Of a DNA stretch of 64,000 bases, positions 56,380 to 64,000 are shown piece after piece; within the stretch, counting starts at the first letter, position 1; every line of letters begins with the position of its first letter. The position numbers were made by a program, and so were the translations under genes. Where the stretch lies: the NCBI RefSeq assembly GCF_004217185.1, contig NZ_SHKL01000001.1:3470001-3534000 (forward strand). The letters are read 5' to 3'. The DNA is from Pseudonocardia sediminis (GTDB lineage: Bacteria > Actinomycetota > Actinomycetes > Mycobacteriales > Pseudonocardiaceae). A model generated the notes under the pieces. It did no database searches, was not told the origin of the DNA, and saw only the letters and a program-made list of their open reading frames with translations.

Positions 56380-57347
56380 GTGGTGGGGGAGTGACCGACC
56401 GGCTGCCACGGCTGCTGTCGCTGGTGCCCTACCTGCGCGCGCACCCGGGCGTCCCGGTCGCCGAGGCGGCTGCGGACTTCGGCGTCGACGAGCGCCAGCT
56501 GCGCCGCGACCTGGAGCTGCTCTGGATGTGCGGGCTGCCCGGCTACGGCCCGGGCGACCTGGTCGACCTCTCCTTCGCCGGCGACACCGTCACGGTCATC
56601 GAGGACGCCGGGATGCGCCGGCCGCTGCGCCTGACCACCGCCGAGGCCACGGCCCTGCTGGTCGCGCTGCGCACGCTGCACGAGACGCCGGGCATGGTCG
56701 ACTCCGACGCCGTCGCCCGCGCCACCGGCAAGATCGAAGCCGCGGTCGGCGACGTCGCCGGGCCGGGCGGGATGGTGGTCGACGTCGGGCGGCAGGAGGA
56801 GGCGACGACGACCGCGGTGCGCACGGCCCTGGAGGCGGGCCGGGCGCTGCGGATCGTCTACTACACCGCCGGCCGGGACGCGGTCTCGCGACGGGTGGTC
56901 GACCCGATGCGGCTGCTGCTCGTCGAGGGCCGTGGCTATCTCGAGGCCTGGTGCCGCCGCGCCGAGGGGGTGCGGCTGTTCCGCCTCGACCGGGTCGAGG
57001 ACGTCGAGCAGCTCGACGAGCCCGTCCAGTCCCACCCCGACGCCGAGCCCACCGACGTCTCCGAGGGCCTGTTCCGCCCGGAGGCGGGCCAGCGCACCGC
57101 GGTGCTGGAGCTGGGGCCCGACGCGCACTGGATCGCCGAGTACTACCCCGTCGACGACGTGGTGTCCGACACCGTCGACGACACCGGCCGGATCCGCGTG
57201 CTGATGCGCTTCGCCGACCCGGCATGGCTTGTGCGGCTGGTACTCGGGCTCGGCGGCGCGGCCCGGATCCTGGACCCGCCGGATCTCGCCGCGACGGTCG
57301 CGGAGCGTGCCCGGGAGGCATTGGACCAGGAGATGTCCGGCAGGTGA
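56376..57347 (+). CDS. pafC: DNA-damage regulator PafC (WYL domain)
   Basis: A 323-residue partner of PafB with the same helix-turn-helix and WYL layout: LLSLVPYLRAHPGVPVAEAAADFGVDERQLRRDLELLWMCGLPGY, then ALRIVYYTAGRDAVSRRVVDPMRLLLVEGRGYLEAWCRRAEGVRLFRLDRVE. In related species PafB and PafC form a heterodimer (fused in some genera) that senses single-stranded DNA. GTG start at 56376 overlaps the pafB stop, indicating coupled translation and balanced synthesis. tatA follows after 99 bases. Confidence 0.93.
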   Translation: MSGGGVTDRLPRLLSLVPYLRAHPGVPVAEAAADFGVDERQLRRDLELLWMCGLPGYGPGDLVDLSFAGDTVTVIEDAGMRRPLRLTTAEATALLVALRTLHETPGMVDSDAVARATGKIEAAVGDVAGPGGMVVDVGRQEEATTTAVRTALEAGRALRIVYYTAGRDAVSRRVVDPMRLLLVEGRGYLEAWCRRAEGVRLFRLDRVEDVEQLDEPVQSHPDAEPTDVSEGLFRPEAGQRTAVLELGPDAHWIAEYYPVDDVVSDTVDDTGRIRVLMRFADPAWLVRLVLGLGGAARILDPPDLAATVAERAREALDQEMSGR

Positions 57348-57407
57348 CCGGGGGTCGACGTCGCGCGGGCGAATCGGACACCTGACGGAGCGTGATCCGG
57401 ACGCGGG

Positions 57408-57413
57408 TAGGGT
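57408..57413 (+). promoter_or_regulatory. putative tatA -10
   Basis: TAGGGT at 57408-57413 is a plausible -10 for tatA, 33 bases before its ATG, with CTGACG (57382-57387) as a weakly spaced -35. AGGAGG lies just before the start codon. Confidence 0.35.
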
Positions 57414-57446
57414 GGGAGCCGCGTCACCGTCGTCGAGGAGGTTCCC

Positions 57447-57776
57447 ATGCCGGGTGGCTACGAGTGGATCATCATCATCGCCGTCCTGCTTCTGCTGTTC
57501 GGTGCGAAGAAGCTCCCGGACATGGCCCGGTCGATCGGCCAGTCCGCCCGCGTGTTCAAGGGTGAGATGAAGGGCCTCAAGGAGGACGAGGGCCCCGCCG
57601 ACGCGAAGTCGAACGGCGCCACGCCGGCCGCGGGCGCCGCCCCCGCGACGCCGCAGCCGCTCCCGACGTCGACGACGAACGTCACCCCGGAGAACGGGCA
57701 GCAGCCGACGACACCGCAGGCCCAGCCCGCGGCCACGCCGCAGGCGCAGCCGGGTCGCAGCACCGACGCGACCTGA
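57447..57776 (+). CDS. tatA: twin-arginine translocase subunit TatA
   Basis: A 109-residue TatA. The membrane helix [25 protein letters not shown] has the conserved FGAKKLP hinge and is followed by the amphipathic helix [18 protein letters not shown] long Pro/Gln/Thr/Ala-rich tail follows. TatA oligomers form the export pore for folded proteins. tatC starts seven bases downstream, so the two are an operon. pafC-tatA-tatC adjacency is conserved in actinobacteria. Confidence 0.95.
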   Translation: MPGGYEWIIIIAVLLLLFGAKKLPDMARSIGQSARVFKGEMKGLKEDEGPADAKSNGATPAAGAAPATPQPLPTSTTNVTPENGQQPTTPQAQPAATPQAQPGRSTDAT

Positions 57777-57783
57777 TACGCGC

Positions 57784-58767
57784 GTGAAGTCCCCGTTCCG
57801 CCGTCGCCGTCGGGCGAACCCCGACGGGACGATGTCGCTGATCGACCACCTGTACGAGTTCCGTAACCGGCTCGGCATCTCGATCCTGGCGATCCTCGTC
57901 ACGACGATCTTCGGCTACATCTGGTTCGAGGTCGCCTTCTTCGGCTGGCCGAGCCTGGGGGAGCTGCTCAAGCAGCCCTACTGCTCGCTGCCGGCGTCGT
58001 CGCGGGCCTCGTTCAGCGCCGAGCCCGGCGCCTGCACGCTGCTCGGTACCGGCCCGTTCGACCAGTTCATGCTGCGTCTCAAGGTCGGTGCGACGGCCGG
58101 TGTGATCCTCGCCTGCCCGATCTGGCTGTACCAGATCTGGGGCTTCATCACCCCGGGCCTGCTCAAGAACGAGCGCCGGTACGCGTACTCGTTCGTGAGT
58201 GTCGGCGCGGTGCTGTTCGTCTCCGGCGCGGTGCTGGCCTACCTGATCATCCCGCAGGCGCTCGCGTTCCTGCTCTCGATCGGTAACGAGATCCAGACGA
58301 CGGCGCTCACCGGTGCCTCGTACTTCAGTCTCGTGATCAACCTGTTGATCATCTTCGGGGTCAGCTTCGAGGTCCCGTTGCTGGTCGTGGCCCTGAACTT
58401 CACCGGGGTCGTCTCCTACGAGATGTTGAAGAAGTCCCGGCGCGGGATCATCTTCGGGCTGTTCGTGTTCGCCGCGATCGCCACCCCGGGCCAGGACCCG
58501 ATCTCGATGATCGCGCTGGCCGCGGCCCTGACCGTGCTGTTCGAGATGGCGATCCAGGTCGCGCGGATCAACGACAAGCGCAAGGCCAAGCGCCGTCTCG
58601 CCGAGGGCTGGGACACCTGGGACCCGGACGCTCCGTCGCCGATCGACACGACGCCGTCGCGGATCGACGGCCCGTCGCAGATCGAGGCCCCCGCGCCCGT
58701 CGAGACGCCGGCCGTGTCCGCCGGGGCGGACACCGTCCGCCGCGACCGCTACGACGACATCACCTGA
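57784..58767 (+). CDS. tatC: twin-arginine translocase subunit TatC
   Basis: A 327-residue TatC, the signal-peptide receptor. The cytoplasmic N-terminus [21 protein letters not shown] contains the conserved E/L-R pattern. It has six membrane helices and the [25 protein letters not shown] segment with the family ERRYA motif. The C-terminal 90 residues extend beyond the core (Pro/Thr/Asp-rich), as in other actinobacteria. GTG start at 57784. Confidence 0.95.
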   Translation: MKSPFRRRRRANPDGTMSLIDHLYEFRNRLGISILAILVTTIFGYIWFEVAFFGWPSLGELLKQPYCSLPASSRASFSAEPGACTLLGTGPFDQFMLRLKVGATAGVILACPIWLYQIWGFITPGLLKNERRYAYSFVSVGAVLFVSGAVLAYLIIPQALAFLLSIGNEIQTTALTGASYFSLVINLLIIFGVSFEVPLLVVALNFTGVVSYEMLKKSRRGIIFGLFVFAAIATPGQDPISMIALAAALTVLFEMAIQVARINDKRKAKRRLAEGWDTWDPDAPSPIDTTPSRIDGPSQIEAPAPVETPAVSAGADTVRRDRYDDIT

Positions 58768-58904
58768 GTCCGAGTCCCTGCCCCGCAGCGGACCCCGGCC
58801 CCGCCCCGCACGTCCTCGCCCCGCCGCCCCGCCCGTACGATCGCCGCGGGCAGCGGCGGGGCAACGTCGGACGTCGAAATCTGGGCCGAGGAGTGGGCGG
58901 ACGC

Positions 58905-59645
58905 ATGAAGTACGACCGGGTGGTCATCAAGCTGAGCGGACAGGCGATGTCCGGTGACGACGGGTTCGGGTTCAGCGCACAGGCCCTGCAGCACCTCGCG
59001 TCACAGATCCTCGCGGTCCGTGACCTGGGTGTACAGATCGCCGTCGTGGTCGGCGGCGGCAACGTCTTCCGCGGCAACCGCTCGGACTCCTGGGGGATCG
59101 ACCGGGTCGAGGCCGACAACATCGGCATGCTCGGCACCGTGATCAACAGCCTGCTGCTGCGCGGCAAGCTCTCCGCGCTGGGCGAGGAGAACGTCCGGGT
59201 GATGACGGCGATCCCGATCAACGCCGTCGCCGAGCCGTTCCTGCGCCTGCGGGCCAAGCGCCACCTCGACAAGGGCGCCATCCTGATCTTCTCCGGCGGG
59301 AACGGCCAGCCGTTCATCACCACCGACTACCCGAGTGTCCAGCGGGCCCTGGAGATCGGCGCGGACGCGCTGCTGGTGGCCAAGCACGGCGTCGACGGCG
59401 TCTACGACTCCGACCCGGACAAGAACCCCGACGCCCGCCGCTACGAGCGCCTGCCCTACGACGAGGTGCTGAGCCGGCGGCTGGCCGTGATGGACCAGAC
59501 CGCGTTCATCCTGGCCCGCGACCACGGCGTCCCGCTGCACGTTTTCGACATCGAGAAGGACGGCCTGATGGCCGCCATCTGCCGTGGCGAGCACCACGGC
59601 ACCGCGATCAACGCCGACGTCACCGAGGCCGAGTTCGTGCAGTAG
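58905..59645 (+). CDS. UMP kinase-like amino-acid-kinase-family protein
   Basis: A 246-residue protein closely resembling PyrH. It has KLSGQAMSGDDGFGF, VVVGGGNVFRGN, the uridylate-binding MLGTVINSLLLRG segment, FITTDYPSVQRALEIGADALLVAKHGVDGVYDSDP, and LAVMDQTAFILARDHGVPLHVFD. It reads more like the proteobacterial enzyme than like the canonical actinobacterial PyrH encoded beside frr/tsf. It may therefore be a second, divergent UMP kinase or a relative with altered substrate. ATG 58905 follows GAGGAG (about 58888-58893). Confidence 0.8.
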   Translation: MKYDRVVIKLSGQAMSGDDGFGFSAQALQHLASQILAVRDLGVQIAVVVGGGNVFRGNRSDSWGIDRVEADNIGMLGTVINSLLLRGKLSALGEENVRVMTAIPINAVAEPFLRLRAKRHLDKGAILIFSGGNGQPFITTDYPSVQRALEIGADALLVAKHGVDGVYDSDPDKNPDARRYERLPYDEVLSRRLAVMDQTAFILARDHGVPLHVFDIEKDGLMAAICRGEHHGTAINADVTEAEFVQ

Positions 59646-59728
59646 ACGACCCGGTGCCGGGCCACGTGACGCCCGGGTGTCGGGGCGGTCGCGGTGTGGC
59701 CGCGGTGCAGGTGTGACAGCCTGATCGG

Positions 59729-62647
59729 GTGGGCCCTCGCACCGCACGCACGTCGTCCGATCCGGCCGCGGCCTATGCCGCGGCGAAGTCCCGGGCCGCT
59801 CGGCCGCGCCTGGCCGAGTTCGCCGGGCTGTTGCCGTTCGAGCTGGACGGGTTCCAGCAGGAGGCCTGTGAGGCGCTGGAGGACGGGCACGGCGTGCTGC
59901 TGTGCGCCCCGACCGGCGCCGGCAAGACCGTCCTCGGTGAGTTCGCGGTGCACCTGGCCCTGTCCGAGGGGCGCAAGTGCTTCTACACGACGCCGATCAA
60001 GGCGCTGTCGAACCAGAAGTTCGCCGACCTGACGGCCCGCTACGGCGCGGACGCGGTCGGCCTGCTCACCGGCGACACCGCGATCAACGGTGACGCCCAG
60101 GTGGTCGTGATGACCACCGAGGTGCTTCGCAACATGATCTACGCCGACGACGGCGGCGAGACCGGTGGTGCCGCGAACCGCCGCCTGGACCAGCTCGGGT
60201 ACGTGGTCATGGACGAGGTGCACTACCTCGCCGACCGGTTCCGCGGAGCGGTCTGGGAGGAGGTCATCCTCCAGCTTCCCGAGCACGTCGCGATCGTCGG
60301 CCTGTCGGCCACCGTGTCCAACGCCGAGGAGTTCGGCGACTGGCTGGTCGAGGTGCGCGGCGACACCGCCGTCGTCGTCGACGAGCACCGGCCGGTCCCG
60401 CTGTGGCAGCACATGATCGTCGGCAACCGGATGTTCGACCTGTTCGGGCAGGGGGAGGGCGGCGAGCTCGTCGTCGACCCGGACCTGGTGCGCAACACCC
60501 GGGAGATGCAGCGCCGCGAGTCCCTCGGTGTCCGCGACCGGGCGGGGGACCGCGGGCCACGCGGCCGTACCCGGGGCCGGGCCCCGGTGCAGCGCGGCGG
60601 GGGCTCGGGCGGAGGGGGCTCGGGCGGCGGCCGGGGCGGCGGTTCGGTCTCGGGCGGCTCGCGCGCCGGCGGGCCGGGCGGCAGCACGCGCGGCGGCTTC
60701 CGCCCGCCGTCGCGGGTGCAGGTGATCGACCGTCTCGACCGGGCGGGCCTGCTGCCGGCGATCACGTTCGTCTTCAGCCGCGCCGGCTGCGACGCCGCCG
60801 TCGGGCAGTGCGTGCGCTCCGGGCTGCGCCTGACCGGTCCGGACGACACCGACGAGATCCGCCGCATCGTCGACAAGCACTGCGGTGACCTCCCGCAGGC
60901 CGATCTGGGCGTCCTCGGCTACTGGGAGTGGCGCGAGGCCCTGGAACGCGGCATCGCCGCGCACCACGCCGGGATGTTGCCCGCGTTCAAGGAAACCGTC
61001 GAGGAGCTGTTCGTCGCCGGGCTCGTGCGCTGCGTGTTCGCCACCGAGACGCTCGCGCTGGGGATCAACATGCCGGCGCGCACCGTCGTGCTGGAACGGC
61101 TGGTCAAGTACAACGGCGAGGCCCACGTCGACCTGACGCCGGGGGAGTACACCCAGCTGACCGGACGGGCCGGGCGCCGCGGCATCGACGTCGAGGGCCA
61201 CGCGGTGGTGCTCTGGACGCCGGGCATGGACCCCGAGCAGGTCGCGGGCCTGGCCTCGACCCGGACCTACCCGCTGCGCAGCTCGTTCCGGCCGGTCTAC
61301 AACATGGCCGTCAACCTCGTCGGGCGCCTGGGCACCGACGCGGCCCGGGAGCTGCTGGAACTCTCGTTCGGCCAGTTCCAGGCCGACCGCTCGGTCGTCG
61401 GACTCGCACGCCGGATCGACCGCAACGAGGAGGCACTCGCCGGGTACGAGGGTTCCATGACGTGCCACCTCGGTGACTTCACCGAGTACGCGCGGCTGCG
61501 CCGGACGTTGTCGGAGAAGGAGAAGTCGCTGCGCCGCCAGGGCACGGCGGAGGTCCGCGAGGAGACCGCGGACTCGCTGCGCGGGCTGAAGCCGGGTGAC
61601 GTCATCGCCGTCCCGGCGGGCCGGCGCGCCGGGCTGGCCGTCGTGATCGACCCGGACTCCCGGGCGGACTCACCGCGCCCGCTGGTGCTCAACGAGGACC
61701 GCTGGGCCGGACGGCTCTCGGCCGCGGACTTCCCGGCCGCGGTCGAGGCACTGGGCCGGATGAAGCTGCCCAAGCGCGTCGACCACCGGTCCCCGCAGGT
61801 CCGGCGCGACCTCGCGATGACGTTGCGCAACACCGGGATCAGTGCGCCGCACCAGGAGCGGCGCCGCAGCCGCAGCGGTGCCGCCGAGGACCCGGAACTG
61901 GCGACGCTGCGCCGGGCGCTGCGGGCGCACCCCTGCCACGGCTGCGACGACCGGGAGGCGCACGCCCGCTGGGCCGAGCGCTACGCCCGGCTGGACCGCG
62001 AGACCGAGCAGCTTCGCGACAAGGTCCGGATGACGACGCACTCGCTGGCGCGGGCGTTCGACCGGATCCGGGCGGTGCTCGCCGAGCGCGGCTACCTCGA
62101 CGAGTCCGCGACCGACCCGGCCGACATTGTCACCGAGCACGGACGCCGTCTGGCCCGGCTGTGGGGCGAGTCCGACCTGCTGGCCGCGGAGTGCCTGCGC
62201 CGCGGCGTCTGGGAGGGGCTGGACCCGGAGGAGCTGGCCGCGGTGGTGTCCGCGCTGGTCTACGAGTCACGACGCGACGACGCGCCGATGCCGCGCCTTC
62301 CCGCCGGGGCCGTCGCCGACGCCCTGGAGCGGACCGTGGAGCTGTGGTCCGAGCTCGACGCCGACCAGCGCCGCCTCAAGGCCGAGCGCACCCGCCAGCC
62401 GGACCTGGCGTTCGCGTGGCCGATGCACCGCTGGGCCCGGGGCGAGTCGCTGGCGCAGGTGCTCGAGGCCGCGGAGCGCAACGGGCACGAGCTCTCCGCG
62501 GGTGACTTCGTGCGCTGGTGCCGGCAGGTGCTCGACCTGCTGGACCAGATCGCCGGTGTCGCCGGGCGCTCCAGCGAGGTCGGGCGGGCCGCGCACCGCG
62601 CGTCGGCCGCGGTGCGGCGCGGGGTCGTGGCGGCGGGGATGGCCTGA
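59729..62647 (+). CDS. helY: Ski2-like DEAD/DEAH helicase HelY
   Basis: A 972-residue RNA helicase of the Ski2/Mtr4-like group. It has the Q-motif region FELDGFQQEACEAL, Walker A CAPTGAGKT (60-67), DEVH (162-165) and SATVSNAEEFGDWL (motif III). A Gly/Ser/Arg-rich linker follows (about residues 285-330), then HHAGMLPAFKETVEELF and QLTGRAGRRGID (motif VI). A long alpha-helical C-terminal domain follows. In mycobacteria the orthologue (Rv2092c) also follows tatC. It probably acts in RNA processing or decay. GTG start at 59729. Confidence 0.94.
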   Translation: MGPRTARTSSDPAAAYAAAKSRAARPRLAEFAGLLPFELDGFQQEACEALEDGHGVLLCAPTGAGKTVLGEFAVHLALSEGRKCFYTTPIKALSNQKFADLTARYGADAVGLLTGDTAINGDAQVVVMTTEVLRNMIYADDGGETGGAANRRLDQLGYVVMDEVHYLADRFRGAVWEEVILQLPEHVAIVGLSATVSNAEEFGDWLVEVRGDTAVVVDEHRPVPLWQHMIVGNRMFDLFGQGEGGELVVDPDLVRNTREMQRRESLGVRDRAGDRGPRGRTRGRAPVQRGGGSGGGGSGGGRGGGSVSGGSRAGGPGGSTRGGFRPPSRVQVIDRLDRAGLLPAITFVFSRAGCDAAVGQCVRSGLRLTGPDDTDEIRRIVDKHCGDLPQADLGVLGYWEWREALERGIAAHHAGMLPAFKETVEELFVAGLVRCVFATETLALGINMPARTVVLERLVKYNGEAHVDLTPGEYTQLTGRAGRRGIDVEGHAVVLWTPGMDPEQVAGLASTRTYPLRSSFRPVYNMAVNLVGRLGTDAARELLELSFGQFQADRSVVGLARRIDRNEEALAGYEGSMTCHLGDFTEYARLRRTLSEKEKSLRRQGTAEVREETADSLRGLKPGDVIAVPAGRRAGLAVVIDPDSRADSPRPLVLNEDRWAGRLSAADFPAAVEALGRMKLPKRVDHRSPQVRRDLAMTLRNTGISAPHQERRRSRSGAAEDPELATLRRALRAHPCHGCDDREAHARWAERYARLDRETEQLRDKVRMTTHSLARAFDRIRAVLAERGYLDESATDPADIVTEHGRRLARLWGESDLLAAECLRRGVWEGLDPEELAAVVSALVYESRRDDAPMPRLPAGAVADALERTVELWSELDADQRRLKAERTRQPDLAFAWPMHRWARGESLAQVLEAAERNGHELSAGDFVRWCRQVLDLLDQIAGVAGRSSEVGRAAHRASAAVRRGVVAAGMA

Positions 62648-62672
62648 GCTTGAGCCCGCGCCTGAGCACGGA

Positions 62673-62715
62673 GCCTGCGGAGCTGCGCGTCGACACGCAG
62701 CCTGCGGAGCTGCGC
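62673..62715 (+). repeat. 16-bp direct repeat downstream of helY
   Basis: GCCTGCGGAGCTGCGC occurs at 62673-62688 and 62700-62715, a 27-base period. The second copy continues into AGG so that CCTGCG pairs with CGCAGG as a small hairpin. It is possibly a weak terminator for helY. The rest of 62648-62812 shows nothing else. Confidence 0.55.
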
Positions 62716-62812
62716 AGGGGCACTGTCACGTAGCGTCTGGCGCAACGATGGGCTCCCGGGGCCCTTCCGCGTCGGTAGGGCGCGGCACGACGGACGGACA
62801 GGAAGGTCGGCG

Positions 62813-63793
62813 ATGAGCACGCCACAGGGACCCGATCGACAGGGCCGCCACCCCTCCGACGCCGAGCAGACCGGCGAGCTGCCCACCTGGGGCACCCCGC
62901 CGCCCGGGGGCTGGGGCCAGGCCGACCCGGACGCGCCCGGACGTGACGACGACCTGTCCGGCGGCCCGCAGGGCGGGCGCGGCGCCGAGGCGACCGGCGG
63001 GTGGGCGCCGACCGGCGGTGCCGGATCGACCGGGGTCTGGGAGCAGACCGGTGGTGCGGGTTCGACCGGGGCGTGGGCCCCGGCCGGTGGTGCGCAGGAG
63101 ACCGGGGGCTGGGCTCCGGCGGCGAGCGAGGGCACCGGCGGGTGGCCGTCGCAGCCGGGCGGCCGCCGTCGCGCCGAGGACCGCGTCCCGGACCAGCCGG
63201 GGTACGCCGGCCGGCCGGGATATGACGACAGCGACTGGGCACCGAGCCCCTGGGACCAGCCGGCCGCACCCCGCTCGGACGTACCCGCCGGACGGGCGCC
63301 GGTCTGGGGCGACGAGTCCACCGCTGTCGCCGCGCCGGCCGGTGGACGGCGCCGCGCTCCGGACGACGACGCCGGAGCCGGGCCCACCGGCGTGTGGGGC
63401 CCGACCGACGACGGCGTCCTGCCCGGTGAGGAGCCGTGGGCGCCGGACGACGTCGTGCGCCGCCCGAAGCGCGGCCCGCTCGGCCTGGGCCGGGGCGCGC
63501 TCGTCGGGATCGTCGGCGGGGTCGTGGTGATCGCGGTGCTGCTCGTACTGGCGTTCGTCGCACCCGGCTTCGCGGTGACCCGGACCCTGGACAAGACGGC
63601 CCTGCAGAACGGCGTCAACCAGATCCTGAGCCAGAACTACCGGCTGCAGGTCGGGGCGATCGACTGCCCGGACGACGTCGAGGTCACGGCCGGGACGACG
63701 TTCGAGTGCCAGGCCGTCGTCGACGGCGAGCAGCTCGCCGTCCCCGGCCGCGTGATCACCGACGACGGCGCCTACCAGGTCGGCCGCGTCTGA
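62813..63793 (+). CDS. DUF4333 membrane protein with repeat-rich cytosolic region
   Basis: A 326-residue protein. The first 210 residues are low-complexity Gly/Pro/Trp/Ala-rich, including three 12-residue units (TGGAGSTGVWEQ type) encoded by a 36-base repeat at 63011-63118. One membrane helix (GALVGIVGGVVVIAVLLVLAFVAP, near 228-251) precedes a short extracellular domain with the paired cysteines IDCPDDVEVTAGTTFECQAVVDGEQ, the DUF4333 signature. The function is unknown. Start at ATG 62813. Confidence 0.8.
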   Translation: MSTPQGPDRQGRHPSDAEQTGELPTWGTPPPGGWGQADPDAPGRDDDLSGGPQGGRGAEATGGWAPTGGAGSTGVWEQTGGAGSTGAWAPAGGAQETGGWAPAASEGTGGWPSQPGGRRRAEDRVPDQPGYAGRPGYDDSDWAPSPWDQPAAPRSDVPAGRAPVWGDESTAVAAPAGGRRRAPDDDAGAGPTGVWGPTDDGVLPGEEPWAPDDVVRRPKRGPLGLGRGALVGIVGGVVVIAVLLVLAFVAPGFAVTRTLDKTALQNGVNQILSQNYRLQVGAIDCPDDVEVTAGTTFECQAVVDGEQLAVPGRVITDDGAYQVGRV

Positions 63794-63852
63794 GACGCTG
63801 CACGCGCCCCAATCCGGATGACGGGGCGGGTCTCAGCCGGGATGCTCGGGGT

Positions 63853-64000
63853 GTGAGCGACCATCCCCGCGTCCGTGTCCTCGAACCCGACGAGCTGCGC
63901 GCGTCCACCGACCTGTTCCGCGCCGCCCTGCACATCCTCCCGCTCGACGACGACGGGTGGCGCCGCGGCGGATCCCGGCACGTCCCGGGCCGGACGCTGG
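63853..64000 (+). CDS. Eis-like GNAT acetyltransferase, N-terminal part (3' truncated by window edge)
   Basis: The first 49 codons only. The reading starts at GTG 63853: MSDHPRVRVLEPDELRASTD followed by LFRAALHILPLDDDGWRRGGSRHVPGRTLG. The LFR-x-ALH-x-x-P...W...PGRTLG pattern is the opening of the Eis/GNAT-plus-SCP2 family of acetyltransferases. Confirmation needs sequence beyond the window. Confidence 0.65.
   Translation, partial: MSDHPRVRVLEPDELRASTDLFRAALHILPLDDDGWRRGGSRHVPGRTL

Overview
The window is very GC-rich, densely coded and syntenic with the mycobacterial mycothiol/methionine/Pup-proteasome region. Together with mycothiol ligase (mshC), a full Pup-proteasome set and PafBC, this points to an actinobacterium, most likely of the Pseudonocardiales (genus Pseudonocardia is an inference). 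No rRNA, tRNA, CRISPR array or intact transposon was seen.

Layout. 1-10 kb: end of mshC, a DUF2237 gene, an MFS pump, a PAC2 protein, the 1248-residue B12-dependent methionine synthase metH overlapped by a HAD phosphatase, then hisE-hisG, and a sulfite-oxidase-family molybdoenzyme. 10-16.3 kb: a thioesterase/RecB-like nuclease pair, a SipW-type signal peptidase divergent from two TasA-like secreted proteins (one with RTX calcium repeats), a small Cys/His-rich protein, and a DUF305 lipoprotein with a His-rich membrane protein. 16.5-29.6 kb: trmI, the proteasomal ATPase arc/mpa, then VOC, AraC, YceI/MarR, lpd, a 95-bp tandem-repeat block and a NUDIX gene, followed by dop-pup-prcB-prcA and a SRPBCC gene. 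29.6-49.3 kb: an accessory stretch separating prcA from pafA. It holds LysR/EamA, an SDR, a lipoprotein, the formate dehydrogenase locus (fdhD, mobA, fdhA, NuoEF-like and Fe-S subunits), an SOS-type DUF222-HNH gene flanked by two broken genes, an MFS pump, a methyltransferase, an amidohydrolase and two tandem PAP2-diacylglycerol kinase fusions. 49.3-64 kb: pafA, glutaminase, a two-component system, pafB-pafC-tatA-tatC, a UMP-kinase-like gene, helY, a DUF4333 protein and the start of an Eis-like acetyltransferase.

The standout is the formate dehydrogenase. Its catalytic gene looks interrupted by a TGA at 34941, but the protein resumes in the same frame exactly where selenocysteine formate dehydrogenases carry Sec. 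A hairpin with a GGUCU apical loop starts at the same distance from the UGA as in E. coli fdhF. The catalytic chain also lacks its N-terminal [4Fe-4S] domain. That missing domain is encoded two genes downstream, fused to the C-terminus of the ferredoxin-type subunit. The enzyme therefore appears to be a selenoprotein whose catalytic subunit is split in permuted order.

Working together: Dop and PafA attach and recycle Pup; Arc/Mpa and PrcAB degrade pupylated proteins. PafBC is the LexA-independent DNA-damage regulator of actinobacteria, and the HNH gene carries a LexA-type box. FdhD and MobA serve cofactor insertion and biosynthesis for the formate dehydrogenase. TatA/TatC provide twin-arginine export. 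Several genes show a TANNNT hexamer 6-8 bases before the start codon, which suggests frequent leaderless transcription.
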